The position numbers and the translations under genes were made by a program. Positions 19,933 through 28,396 of a stretch of DNA of 30,672 bases are shown piece after piece (the stretch's first letter is position 1; the number at the start of each line of letters is the position of its first letter). The stretch comes from Candidatus Shapirobacteria bacterium. Its GTDB lineage: Bacteria; Patescibacteriota; Microgenomatia; UBA12405; JAHJSD01. Location of the stretch: positions 1-30,672 of the forward strand of contig JALUUX010000080.1 in the NCBI GenBank assembly GCA_027021145.1, read 5' to 3'. The notes under the pieces were generated by a model, which did no database searches, was not told the origin of the DNA, and saw only the letters and a list, made by a program, of their open reading frames with translations.

Positions 19933-22710
19933 ATGGGCGAGGGCGAACCAGGAGCAGTTGGTTTAAGGGAGAGGGGCGAAAAAAGAGAAGTTAATCCTTC
20001 TAATGTAGCAGGAAAGTTTGCCGAGATTTTGCCGGCTGAATCTCCCGACAAAAGATTTGCTGTCTATCGAGAAGCGATGCGATTTTTTGCCCGTGTTGCC
20101 GATGATAATAGGAGCTTGTTGAAGCGAATAAATAGTTTTAGCTCGAGGGTGAACCGTTCAATTATTTTGGCGGCGAGGGAAATATTAGTCGGAACAACTC
20201 TAGAGGCTTCTCGGCGGTTAAGGGAACTGCTGGGACAAAGAGGTAGTTTTTGGGAAATATTTCTTAGAAATGAGGGTCTGCCAGGGCCAGCAGGGCCGAC
20301 TGGTTCTTATTCAGTAATAGAGTTTTTAGAACCAGGAGAAGAAAGGGTTTTTAGATATCATGATGTTCTTGGGCTTGTCGGCTGGTTGCATAGATGGCAA
20401 GAAGGACATTGGAAAGATTCTGAAGTAGCTTTAAATTGGCGTCTGATTGGGAAGGGAAGGGGAGTTAGGGTGGAAAACTTAGAGGAAGGACCTCCCCTTG
20501 AAAGAAATAGAATTGTTTGGTGGGATAAAGAAGGACAGAGGTGGGTGTGGAAGGAAGTTGGAGGAGAAGCGAGAAGTTTGGCCTCTTGGTTTGAGGGAGA
20601 AGAAGCCCGTTTTGCGACGGTAGTGGTGGTGCCCGATATTGATGGTCGGGCAGAAGCCCAGTTGGACTGTGTACTCAAGGCTGATCCCCGGGGAGTGGTG
20701 GCAGTGAAGCTGAGAGAAAGGGGGAGGGGCGAGGGGGTGGTAAAAGGAGTAGAGTCTGCAGTGGGAGGAATCGAAGTTATGTTTAATCATAGCTGTATTG
20801 ACGGGGTTCCTGCTTTAGGATTAGTAAAAGAGTTGGTTGAGTGGGTAAAAGAGCAGGTTAGAGCTGTTTCAGGTGAGTCAATTGATCAGAACGAAGGAGA
20901 AGAAGAGGAGGGGTCAACACCAGAAGGACCAGTTATGATTCAATTTGTGCCTTATCCACCTTATCCTAATCTGAGGGGAAAAAAATTTGATCGCTTGAGA
21001 CGAGAACTAGAAGAACGATGGGAAAAAGCTTTTGGTAAGAGAGAGAGAGAAATAGCCGAAACATTGGGGCTAGCAGAATTTACTCTGGCTTGGGAATTCG
21101 GACTTCCCCATGGGCTGGAAGAAGTAGACCAACGATTAGCTAGTCCCTTTTTGCCTTTAGCGGAATTAGCAAGATATCTAGCTAACCTGTCAGAGGAAGA
21201 GCAAGAGAAAATATCTGAGTTTTTGCCAGTTATTTCAGGAATGAGGCAACTTCCTTGGGTTAAGGCTGCTAGGGAGGTGGGGCTTCCTGAATTTAATGTG
21301 GTAGTGAAAACAAATCAAAGACTAGGGATAGCCACTACGGAGCGAGGAGGATCAGAATCCTTGAGGGAGTTGATGCAGAGAGCCAAGGAGAGAGCCTCCA
21401 TGGTAAGAAAGTCATTTCCTGGCGAGCAGTCTATACCAGAACCAGGAGAGTTAATGCTGGGTTTAAATTCTCTAGAGCCAGAGGAAAAACAAGAGACAAG
21501 AGAGTTGTTGGCTCAAGCGTGGAGGGAATATGCGGCCGCGGCAGTTAAGCTTTATGGAGACATTAACTCTGTTCGAAGAGGAGGGGGGATAATTCCCAGG
21601 GCTTATTTGGCATTGAGCGTTTTGCCCAGAAGAGTAGCGCGCCTACTAGAACAAGTTTCAGGAGTACTCCTGCCTCAACAAACTAAGCAAGTGGCAGCGG
21701 AGACGGGAATTGTTTCTGATATTGGCTCTATAGAAGGAGAGATAATTTTTCAAAGTGCCGTTTCAGCAAGAAATCCTGTCGCTGTAGGAATAAGACGAAA
21801 GAAATTGAGGCCGGGAGATAATAGGAGTGGTGAAAGAATAATAGAAGAGAGAGTAGTTACTTGGCGCGAGAGAGCTAACGATAGATTATGGGAGGAGGTG
21901 GTTCGAGAGTTGGATGTCGCTAGCAGGGATAAGGAGGCAGAGAATAAATTAAGGGAGATAATGAGAATTAATCAGGAGGGCTATCTATCCGATTCAGAAT
22001 TTGAGGAATTATTAGCAATAGCGAGAAGACATCAAGGTGATCTTGATAAAGTTTTGAAGGTTTTGGGTGAGGGTTCTCCAGAACGACGGTGCAGTTTTCG
22101 TCGGTTGGCAATAGATGTGGCAAGAAGACGATTCGAAGCTTATTGTCGCAAAGCTCTATTTTATGAGGCCGTTCCCCTTCTCAATGACTACCTGCAGGCA
22201 AAAGATGGGATATTAACTGTAATCGGGGAGGGTGCCAGAAGTGATTTAGCAAAGAGAATGATCGATTTGTCCTCCAGAGCCAGGCAATATCTGGTAGAAG
22301 AGTGGCGAAGGGGGAAGCTAACTCGGCTGGTAACGACAGCCCAGAAAGTGTTGGATGAGGATGATTCGGATGAAATAAAGTTGGCGCCTGGAATCAGAAG
22401 AAGAGTGGAGAAAGAATTAAAGAGATATCAAAAAGAGTTGGATAAGTTGGAAGGGCAAGGAGATAGAGAAAGCGAGAAGGAGCTTGAGGAATGGTTGCGC
22501 GCTAATAATCCTAATTTTAGTCGGGAGAATTTAGGAGAAGAGAGATGGAGAGAATTAAAAGAATCATTGGGCTTCTGTATTTTGATAGGTCCACCGCTGC
22601 GCGATATGCTTTATAAAGCGGCAGGGGTTGAGGCTAATTTGGGAGTAGCCGATGAAGTATTCAAGGAGGCTGAAACCATAGCTGAAAAATACCGGCAGAG
22701 AAGAAAATAA
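19933..22710 (+). CDS. Large uncharacterised charged, mostly helical protein
   Basis: A 925-residue protein that I do not recognise. No signal peptide or membrane segment is visible, so it is probably cytoplasmic. It is very rich in Arg and Glu. Most of it reads as alpha helix (for example 690-860, ending ELKRYQKELDKLEGQGDRES), with a beta-rich part at about 120-290 containing paired W/R segments (VGWLHRWQEGHW, IVWWDKEGQRWVW) and VVVVPDIDGRAEAQLDCVL. A short collagen-like GLPGPAGPTGS occurs near 114. No ATPase, nuclease or protease motif was found. The coding strand is strikingly purine-rich with many AGA/AGG codons, unlike mreB or pbp2, a trait shared with the small ORFs at 24191-25038. ATG follows TACCAT by 6 nt. 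Confidence 0.8.
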   Translation: MGEGEPGAVGLRERGEKREVNPSNVAGKFAEILPAESPDKRFAVYREAMRFFARVADDNRSLLKRINSFSSRVNRSIILAAREILVGTTLEASRRLRELLGQRGSFWEIFLRNEGLPGPAGPTGSYSVIEFLEPGEERVFRYHDVLGLVGWLHRWQEGHWKDSEVALNWRLIGKGRGVRVENLEEGPPLERNRIVWWDKEGQRWVWKEVGGEARSLASWFEGEEARFATVVVVPDIDGRAEAQLDCVLKADPRGVVAVKLRERGRGEGVVKGVESAVGGIEVMFNHSCIDGVPALGLVKELVEWVKEQVRAVSGESIDQNEGEEEEGSTPEGPVMIQFVPYPPYPNLRGKKFDRLRRELEERWEKAFGKREREIAETLGLAEFTLAWEFGLPHGLEEVDQRLASPFLPLAELARYLANLSEEEQEKISEFLPVISGMRQLPWVKAAREVGLPEFNVVVKTNQRLGIATTERGGSESLRELMQRAKERASMVRKSFPGEQSIPEPGELMLGLNSLEPEEKQETRELLAQAWREYAAAAVKLYGDINSVRRGGGIIPRAYLALSVLPRRVARLLEQVSGVLLPQQTKQVAAETGIVSDIGSIEGEIIFQSAVSARNPVAVGIRRKKLRPGDNRSGERIIEERVVTWRERANDRLWEEVVRELDVASRDKEAENKLREIMRINQEGYLSDSEFEELLAIARRHQGDLDKVLKVLGEGSPERRCSFRRLAIDVARRRFEAYCRKALFYEAVPLLNDYLQAKDGILTVIGEGARSDLAKRMIDLSSRARQYLVEEWRRGKLTRLVTTAQKVLDEDDSDEIKLAPGIRRRVEKELKRYQKELDKLEGQGDRESEKELEEWLRANNPNFSRENLGEERWRELKESLGFCILIGPPLRDMLYKAAGVEANLGVADEVFKEAETIAEKYRQRRK

Positions 22711-22725
22711 ATCTTAATTTTTTGA

Positions 22726-22731
22726 TATAAT
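22726..22731 (+). promoter_or_regulatory. Extended -10 box of the archaeal-type proS
   Basis: TGA-TATAAT with six bases (CTCCTT) to the ATG; the clearest leaderless-type promoter in the window. Confidence 0.6.
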
Positions 22732-22737
22732 CTCCTT

Positions 22738-24159
22738 ATGAAGAAAATTGCTTCGTTGGGGAAGGATTTTTCGCAGTGGTATAACCGAGTGGTGTTGCAA
22801 GCCCAGTTGGCTGATTATTCGCCGGTTAGAGGCTGTATGGTGATTCGGCCTTATGGTTGGGCCATTTGGGAGCAGATTCAGGCAGGACTTGACCAAATGA
22901 TTAAGGCCGCCGGAGTAAAAAATGCCTATTTTCCCCTATTTATCCCTTATTCATTTCTAGAGAAAGAAAAGGCCCATGTTAAGGGATTTTCGCCAGAATT
23001 GGCTTTGGTAACCCATGGCGGCGGTAAAGAGCTGAAAGAGCCTTTGGTGGTTCGGCCCACCTCAGAGACAATCATGTACCGAATGTATGCTAAATGGATT
23101 CAGTCTTACCGCGATTTGCCCCTAAAACTAAATCAGTGGGCTAATGTGGTTCGTTGGGAATTGCGTACTTATCTTTTCTTGCGGACTATGGAGTTTCTTT
23201 GGCAAGAGGGTCATACCGCTCATGCCAATCACCAAGAGGCTCAGGAGGAAGTTCAGCGAGCGTTATTAATGTATCGCGATTTTTATCGGGATTATTTAGC
23301 TTTAGAGCCCTTTGTGGGCGAGAAGAGCGAGCGGGAACGGTTCGCCGGAGCATTGCAGACTTTTTCTACCGAGATCTTGGTGCGGGATGGGAAGTTTGTT
23401 CAGGCAGCTACTTCTCATGATTTGGGCCAGAATTTTTCCAAGACTTTTGAGATTCAATTTCAAGATCAAGATGGTCAATTGAAATATGTTTGGCAGACTT
23501 CTTGGGGTCTTTCTACTCGGGCCATTGGCGCTCTGATTATGGCTCATGGTGATGATCGGGGTCTGATTTTACCTCCTAAAGTAGCTCCAGTTCAGGTGGT
23601 CATTGTTCCCATTCCCGGCAAAACCAAGGAGGAAAAATTAAGAGAGTTTATTGCTAGTGTTGTCCGAAGTCTGAGGGGAATTAGAGTTGAGGTTGACTGG
23701 CGTGAAGGGCTGAGGCCGGGTTATAAATTTAATGATTGGGAGTTGAGAGGAGTGCCGTTGCGGTTGGAGGTGGGGGATCGAGAAACCAGGGAGGGGGCGG
23801 TAACAATTGTTTCGCGGATAGATAGTGAAAAGTTAATAGTGAATAGTGAAAAGTTGAAGTTAAAAGTTGATAGTTTACTAGCCGAATTTCAAAATAAGTT
23901 GCTGGGAAGATACCGGCAGTTTGTGAGAAAGAATACTCATTTGGTTAATTCTTGGCAGGAGTTTAGAGAGACGGTTGAAGAGAGGCGGGGGGCGATTTTG
24001 GCTCATTGGTGTGGCAGTAGTGACTGTGAAGCGGCAATTAAGACGGAAACAAAAGCGACTACTCGAGTTTTACCTCTAACAGCGAAAAAAGAGCCAGGGA
24101 AATGTGTTTGGTGTAACCAGGCAGCCCAGTATCGCTGGGTCTTCGGCCGCGGGTATTGA
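22738..24159 (+). CDS. proS: Prolyl-tRNA synthetase, archaeal/eukaryal type
   Basis: A 473-residue class II synthetase. FSQWYNRVVLQAQLADYSPVRG, MVIRPYGWAIWEQIQ, VVRPTSETIMYRMYAKWI, RWELRTYLFLRTMEFLWQEG (motif 2 region) and TSWGLSTRAIGALIMAHGDD (motif 3) identify ProRS of the archaeal/eukaryal group. No INS editing domain lies between motifs 2 and 3. After the anticodon-binding domain comes the group-specific C-terminal zinc domain (CGSSDC ... CVWC) ending in the typical C-terminal tyrosine (GRGY). Low-complexity repeat DNA at 23820-23877 adds SEKLIVNSEKLKLKVDS between the last two domains. A second, bacterial-type ProRS begins at 29027. Confidence 0.94.
   Translation: MKKIASLGKDFSQWYNRVVLQAQLADYSPVRGCMVIRPYGWAIWEQIQAGLDQMIKAAGVKNAYFPLFIPYSFLEKEKAHVKGFSPELALVTHGGGKELKEPLVVRPTSETIMYRMYAKWIQSYRDLPLKLNQWANVVRWELRTYLFLRTMEFLWQEGHTAHANHQEAQEEVQRALLMYRDFYRDYLALEPFVGEKSERERFAGALQTFSTEILVRDGKFVQAATSHDLGQNFSKTFEIQFQDQDGQLKYVWQTSWGLSTRAIGALIMAHGDDRGLILPPKVAPVQVVIVPIPGKTKEEKLREFIASVVRSLRGIRVEVDWREGLRPGYKFNDWELRGVPLRLEVGDRETREGAVTIVSRIDSEKLIVNSEKLKLKVDSLLAEFQNKLLGRYRQFVRKNTHLVNSWQEFRETVEERRGAILAHWCGSSDCEAAIKTETKATTRVLPLTAKKEPGKCVWCNQAAQYRWVFGRGY
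23820..23877 (+). repeat. AGTGAAAAGTTA-type tandem repeat in proS
   Basis: GATAGTGAAAAGTTAATAG, GAATAGTGAAAAGTTGAAG and AAAAGTTGATAG are imperfect units in frame, coding SEKLIVNSEKLKLKVDS. Confidence 0.6.
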
Positions 24160-24184
24160 CAAAAGCTATAGGTTGTGGCATAAT
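24156..24184 (+). promoter_or_regulatory. Sigma70-type promoter of the small-ORF cluster
   Basis: TTGACA (24156-24161, overlapping the proS stop), exactly 17-nt spacer, TGG-CATAAT (-10 at 24179-24184), then six bases to ATG 24191. It is a near-consensus promoter with a leaderless start. Confidence 0.7.
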
Positions 24185-24190
24185 CTTCTT

Positions 24191-24588
24191 ATGAGCATAA
24201 ATCTGGAAGAACTTACAAACAATCTTGTGGCTTTTGTCAAACAGAGGGAGGAACAAAGTAGGTCGTGGAATAGAGGAGGAAGTGGGGAGAGTGGGAAAGG
24301 GAAAAAGAGTTTGCCAGAGAGAGAAACTCCTCCTGTTCCTGTTCCTGATGAACTTAGGTCTTATGATACATTGAGTGATGAGTTGACGAGAAAAGTTGGC
24401 CCTATTGATATGGGGCTACACGGAGGCTCAAGGAGCTTGACCCGAAGTCCAGAGGAAGTGGTTTTGGGGCGAGAGAGAAGAAGGCGGCGAAGGAGATAGA
24501 AGGGGCTTTAAAGCTTTCTTTAAAGCTTTTAAAGATGCAGTTTGTAGTCTTGATTACTAAGTTAAAGAGAGTGCGAGGGATAAAATAA
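24191..24588 (+). pseudogene. Small charged protein with an apparent -1 frameshift
   Basis: From ATG 24191 the frame reads MSINLEELTNNLVAFVKQRE and continues to 24499 as a 102-residue protein ending in an implausible run of arginines. At the GGGG run 24412-24415 a shift of -1 opens a better continuation: GATRRLKELDPKSRGSGFG, then EKKAAKEIEGALKLSLKLL, ending at TAA 24586-24588, immediately before the ATG of the next ORF. One extra G would restore a protein of about 132 residues. Sequencing error, true mutation or programmed slippage cannot be told apart here. No family is recognised; a strong promoter in front suggests the gene is or was expressed. Confidence 0.55.
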
Positions 24589-24795
24589 ATGAGAAAGGGT
24601 GAAAGGCTACCAGAACGATTAGGAATGCGTGTCCCAGGCACCGCTATTAAGACGCCACCAGGATGGAGGGGAGCGACTCTTGAACAAGCAATGAATAGTG
24701 CCCGAAAGATATTGGAGCGAGGGGCATGGGCTGATCCGCGATATCCAGCGGCCCAGGCAATTGCAGTTATATCTAGGAACAGAAGGAATTATTGA
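24589..24795 (+). CDS. Hypothetical small protein
   Basis: A 68-residue ORF (MRKGERLPERLGMRVPGTAI ... ARKILERGAWADPRYPAAQA). Its ATG abuts the TAA that ends the frameshift-corrected upstream gene, which suggests translational coupling. The pattern of a helix (TLEQAMNSARKILE) followed by PRYPAAQAIAVISRNRR looks protein-like but matches no family I know. It shares the Arg-rich, purine-rich composition of the 925-residue gene. Confidence 0.45.
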   Translation: MRKGERLPERLGMRVPGTAIKTPPGWRGATLEQAMNSARKILERGAWADPRYPAAQAIAVISRNRRNY

Positions 24796-24816
24796 GATTA
24801 TAAGATCAGTCTAAAC

Positions 24817-25038
24817 ATGACGAAATGGACATCTGAACACTATGATGGAGTTGTAAAAAGAATAATGAGGCAGTGAAGGCGGGTCCCCGGCGAAAGGACA
24901 TTTTCTCTTGCCGGGGAGGTGGAGAGATCGGGAATTCCTTCGGAAGTTATCGCTGAAGTAGTCCATCCCTTTTCTTGGCGAAGGGCGCGCCGTTCACCAG
25001 AAGAGCTTGTAATTGAAAGAGAAGAGAGTGAACTTTAA
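24817..25038 (+). pseudogene. Small ORF interrupted by an in-frame TGA
   Basis: ATG 24817 reads MTKWTSEHYDGVVKRIMRQ, then TGA (24874-24876), then continues in the same frame as RRVPGERTFSLAGEVERSGI, PSEVIAEVVHPFSWRRARRS, PEELVIEREESEL to TAA 25036-25038. The two halves read like one protein of about 73 residues. A perfect 7-bp stem (CCCCGGC / GCCGGGG, 24885-24916) starts 8 nt after the TGA. The simplest reading is a nonsense-mutated gene. The same frame stays largely open from 24415 to here, broken only by three stops. Beyond it, 25039-25120 holds nothing recognisable. Confidence 0.4.
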
Positions 25039-25121
25039 TGTCCTCTATTGATGATTAGTAAATAGGTAACCTCTTATTTTTCTGTGAAATTCTATTGGAT
25101 CCTAGAGGACTTGAGGTGTGG

Positions 25122-25127
25122 TAAGAT
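25122..25127 (+). promoter_or_regulatory. Extended -10 box of the beta-helix gene
   Basis: TGG-TAAGAT, nine bases before the GTG start at 25137. Confidence 0.4.
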
Positions 25128-25136
25128 GGAGATGGG

Positions 25137-27710
25137 GTGAGGAGAAGGGCGGTTTTATTTTTCTGGTTAATAGGAGTGGTTCTTGGTTGGAAGAGCCAGC
25201 TTTTGGCCCAGGAAAATTGTCCTAAGTTAACTGATTTATGGGTGAGTAGCAGCCAGGGATCAGATCAAAATTGTGGTTCTCGGGCTGAGCCGGTTAAGAC
25301 GATTAGTCGAGCAGCAGAATTAGCCCAACCAGGAACAATAGTTCATATTTTGCCGGGTACTTATCGCCAGTCAATTCGGCCTCAAAAGAGCGGCCAAGAA
25401 GGGGCGCCAATTGTTTATCAAGCTGAATTTGGCCGGGGGACGGTCTTGGTGCTGGGGTCAGTGGCGGCAAAAGAGCTGACCTGGCATCAACTGGATCAAC
25501 CTCAAAATCTGTTTTCTCGACTACCCTCAAAGGCAACTATTTATTGGACCGACTTGAGTCAGTTTTTCCCTCAGACTGACCAGCGACCCCGATTTTTGGT
25601 TATTCTGGATCAAAAGGGGAAAGTGAAAGAGCGATTGCCTCTGGCCCGCGAGCCTGATTGGGTAGTCAAAGAACTTTGGCGCTATCATGAATACTGGTGG
25701 GCGGCTGAAGGAGGAAAACAAAAGGCCAGTTGTTATCCTCCCGAAGATAGTGATCCCAGAAATTGTGACTATGACTCTCGGTCTTTGACTCAGTTGACTG
25801 ACACCAGTGATGATCAAGAGCCAGAGGGGATTGAGCCGGGCAACTTGACCACTTTGGGTGATTTAACCGGAGCAACTTTGGTAGCCATGGATACGAAGCA
25901 AGGTCATTATCAGTATCGGCGCAAAATCGTCCGCCATGAGGTGAGCCGGGGGCGGATTACTGTTGATCGAATTGCTGAGCATGATTGGGGCAGTCGGAAT
26001 CCTGGACTGGGATGGGGAACCAAGTATTACTTAACCGATCACCCCAATCTGCTTGATCAACCAGGAGAATGGTGGTTTGACCCTCAAACTAAGCGACTTT
26101 ATCTTTGGCCCAAAGAAACTGGTTTTCCTCAAAACTCGCGTCTGGAGATTTCGGTTCGGGATGATGGTTTTAACCTAACCAATCGTTCTTTTATTGTTCT
26201 CGACGGTTTAACTTTGCGCTTTTTCAACCGGGCCGCAGTTTGGCAAGACAATAATTCTACTCAGGCTTCTGAGGGAAATCAATTTCATCGCCTGGTCATT
26301 GATCACTGCTATTATGGGTTTTACTTTCGTCAGGGTCATAATCCTCGATTAAAGAATCAATACCAGACTAAGGATCTAGTTGTCTCCCAAAATCAAGTTA
26401 GTTGGATCGATGAAATCGGCCTTTATGCTAGTTGGTATTTTTCTCCTCAGAACGACAATTTTCGCTACCCAGCGCTGACCAGGCTGGAGATTCATGATAA
26501 TAATTTTCAATATTTAGGACTTAATTCGGAGCGGGATAATATTGTCGGACTAATCTTTAATTTTCCTGATCATATCCGCTTTTATCGCAATCGAGTCGCT
26601 TTCATTGGTCATAATGGCGTGGCTTTTAATCGGAGTGTGGCAATTAGTGATAAAAGTTATGGTTTTTCTGATGAGGAGATCAAAACTGGTTATAATTTAG
26701 TGGCCGATAATTTGTTTGAGCAGGCCTGTTTGATTACTACTGATTGTGGTGGTCTGAAAATTTGGGGCAAGCCACCACGACAACATATTTTTAGGCAATT
26801 TTTAGTTTTTCGCAATCGATTAAGGAATACTATTGGCTGGACTTGGGTAGGCGAGAAACGGAAATTATGGAGTGGGGGATCGGGGAGTCAGATTCAGGGA
26901 ATGGGAGGTAATGGCATTTATATTGATAATGCCAGTGGCGTTTTTGTTTATCGCAATCAGGCTGATTATAACGCCAATGCAGGGTTGCGGTTGGCGGGCT
27001 ATTGGCGTGACGGTCGAATCGAAATTATTAATAATCTTTGGGCCAATTCTCTTTATGGTTTGGCTCTTGATGGCCGAAGTTATGACCAACGGGGGAGTTG
27101 GCAGACTAAGATTTTTAACAATCTAATAATTAATCATGAAGGTTATGGAATTCGCTTGACTCGGGGAAGTGATCGTTGGGGTGATTTGCAACTAAATTAC
27201 AACCTTTATTATCAAAATGGTTGGGGTTCAGGTCTTTGGCGGCCGGGGCTGATGGCGGTTTATTTAACTGGTCCTAATCAATACTATCAGACTTTAGCGG
27301 CGGTTCAGGCTAATACGCCCTGGGAAGATCAGGGAGTCGATTTTTCGCCCCAATTTTGGCGTTATGATTTTAATCAACATGATTTAATTGTTGAGTCGGC
27401 TCCGGATTTTCGTTTTAAGGGTAGCGAACTGGTGGATCGAGGACGAGCTTTACCTTCAGAATTGGCCCAAATTGTGGCTGATTTTAATCTTACTGACTTG
27501 GTTTGGAATCGGCCTGACTTGGGCGCCTGGGAAAAACCACCGTGTCAATTAAAAGCTGATCTCAATCATGATGGTTATGTGGCCGGTTTTGATCTTCGGC
27601 TCTTGCTCAAACAATGGGCCGAAGCCGATTTCGATCTTGATCAAGATCAACGAGCCACCAGTCTCGATGCGGGCCAAGTTCTGCTTGATTGGCAAAAACG
27701 CTGTCCCTAG
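25137..27710 (+). CDS. Secreted right-handed beta-helix protein with C-terminal dockerin-like domain
   Basis: An 857-residue protein starting at GTG; the nearby ATGs at 25125 and 25132 run into TGA. A signal peptide is clear (MRRRAVLFFWLIGVVLGW, cleavage likely after QLLA). Residues 35-100 contain WVSSSQGSDQNCGS, PVKTISRAAELAQPGTIVHI and LPGTYRQSI, the N-terminal pattern of parallel beta-helix (DUF1565/polysaccharide-lyase-like) proteins. Residues about 340-720 are beta-helix coils with repeated N-rich turns (FYRNRVAFIGHNGVAF, IYIDNASGVFVYRNQADYNA). The last 55 residues hold two dockerin-type calcium loops, ADLNHDGYVAGFDLRLLLKQW and DFDLDQDQRATSLDAGQVLLDW. Likely a surface-bound glycan-binding or glycan-degrading protein; catalytic residues could not be identified. 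Confidence 0.88.
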   Translation: MRRRAVLFFWLIGVVLGWKSQLLAQENCPKLTDLWVSSSQGSDQNCGSRAEPVKTISRAAELAQPGTIVHILPGTYRQSIRPQKSGQEGAPIVYQAEFGRGTVLVLGSVAAKELTWHQLDQPQNLFSRLPSKATIYWTDLSQFFPQTDQRPRFLVILDQKGKVKERLPLAREPDWVVKELWRYHEYWWAAEGGKQKASCYPPEDSDPRNCDYDSRSLTQLTDTSDDQEPEGIEPGNLTTLGDLTGATLVAMDTKQGHYQYRRKIVRHEVSRGRITVDRIAEHDWGSRNPGLGWGTKYYLTDHPNLLDQPGEWWFDPQTKRLYLWPKETGFPQNSRLEISVRDDGFNLTNRSFIVLDGLTLRFFNRAAVWQDNNSTQASEGNQFHRLVIDHCYYGFYFRQGHNPRLKNQYQTKDLVVSQNQVSWIDEIGLYASWYFSPQNDNFRYPALTRLEIHDNNFQYLGLNSERDNIVGLIFNFPDHIRFYRNRVAFIGHNGVAFNRSVAISDKSYGFSDEEIKTGYNLVADNLFEQACLITTDCGGLKIWGKPPRQHIFRQFLVFRNRLRNTIGWTWVGEKRKLWSGGSGSQIQGMGGNGIYIDNASGVFVYRNQADYNANAGLRLAGYWRDGRIEIINNLWANSLYGLALDGRSYDQRGSWQTKIFNNLIINHEGYGIRLTRGSDRWGDLQLNYNLYYQNGWGSGLWRPGLMAVYLTGPNQYYQTLAAVQANTPWEDQGVDFSPQFWRYDFNQHDLIVESAPDFRFKGSELVDRGRALPSELAQIVADFNLTDLVWNRPDLGAWEKPPCQLKADLNHDGYVAGFDLRLLLKQWAEADFDLDQDQRATSLDAGQVLLDWQKRCP

Positions 27711-28095
27711 TTTTGATCGACCCCCACTCATTGTCCCCGGCTTCACTCATTCGGTTTCACTCATTACCCCTGGGTCTCCGGCTTAATCAATGGCTTAGTC
27801 AATGCTGTCTCGCAATTTCTACGATCGCTTAAATTGTAAGACGATATAGTTTAGATTATCAGGGATATGTTATTGAATTATTGGGATGGGTGGGTTTTAG
27901 GTCAGGTTGTGCTAGCTGGGGCAAAAGAATTGATCTTCCAAAATTTTCAAGATGGGGGTGAGTTTAATTATTTAGAGAAATAGGGAAATAGAAAAAGGCA
28001 AAAATTTTGATTTTTAGTTTGGGCTGAATTTTTTAAATAGTTGATAGTTAAGCTTTTTGGCATAATTATCCTGGATTAGTTTGCCAATTTATTTC
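27711..28095. other. Intergenic region with short repeats, no gene seen
   Basis: Contains three TCACTCATT-like words (27728-27765), a 12-nt tandem (GGCTTAATCAAT / GGCTTAGTCAAT at 27780-27803), the first copy of the 33-nt repeat and a stretch resembling the region before the second proS (TTTAATTATTTA at about 27963). No ORF with coding character was found. Confidence 0.5.
27805..27852 (+). repeat. 33-nt direct repeat plus -10-like box, copy 1
   Basis: 27805-27837 is identical to 28886-28918. It contains inverted arms TCTCGCAATTT (27808-27818) and AAATTGTAAGA (27831-27841) around a CGATCG centre, then TATAGT (27845-27850). It lies upstream of the toxin-antitoxin pair. Confidence 0.8.
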
Positions 28096-28124
28096 TTGAC
28101 AAAACTAAAGGCATTCTTTAAAAT
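28096..28124 (+). promoter_or_regulatory. Sigma70-type promoter of the AbrB/PIN pair
   Basis: TTGACA (28096-28101), 17-nt spacer, TAAAAT (28119-28124), then eight bases to the ATG. Confidence 0.7.
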
Positions 28125-28132
28125 TAAAGCAA

Positions 28133-28396
28133 ATGTTAATTACTACCATTTCTAGCCAGAACCAAATTACCCTGCCAAAAGCAATTTTAACTTGTCTTGG
28201 CTTGAATTCCGGGGATAAGCTTTTGGTTCGAACCGAAGAAAACCAGATTATCTTGGAGAGTTTAGGCAAGAGCGTGGTTGACCAAGTGGCTGGAAGTTTA
28301 AAAGTTGCTGCCCACAAGCGTGGTGTTTCCTATCGAAAAGCTTTAAAAACCACTAAAAGACTGGCAGTCCAGGAGTTAATTAAAAATGACCTCTAG
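28133..28396 (+). CDS. AbrB/MazE-fold antitoxin
   Basis: An 87-residue protein whose first 48 residues are a SpoVT-AbrB swapped-hairpin DNA-binding domain (TTISSQNQITLPKAILTCLG, then LNSGDKLLVRTEENQIILE). The C-terminal half is basic and helical (KRGVSYRKALKTTKRLAVQE) and would wrap the toxin. It overlaps the PIN toxin gene by 11 nt, the usual order antitoxin then toxin. The antitoxin neutralises the nuclease and probably represses the TTGACA/TAAAAT promoter directly in front of it. Confidence 0.88.
   Translation: MLITTISSQNQITLPKAILTCLGLNSGDKLLVRTEENQIILESLGKSVVDQVAGSLKVAAHKRGVSYRKALKTTKRLAVQELIKNDL

Noticed and set aside
24817..25038. Recoding of TGA as glycine or tryptophan (Gracilibacteria/Absconditabacteria or Mycoplasma style)
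   Set aside because: TGA is the natural stop of tgt, rpmB and proS in this window, and the Trp tRNA found has the CCA anticodon.
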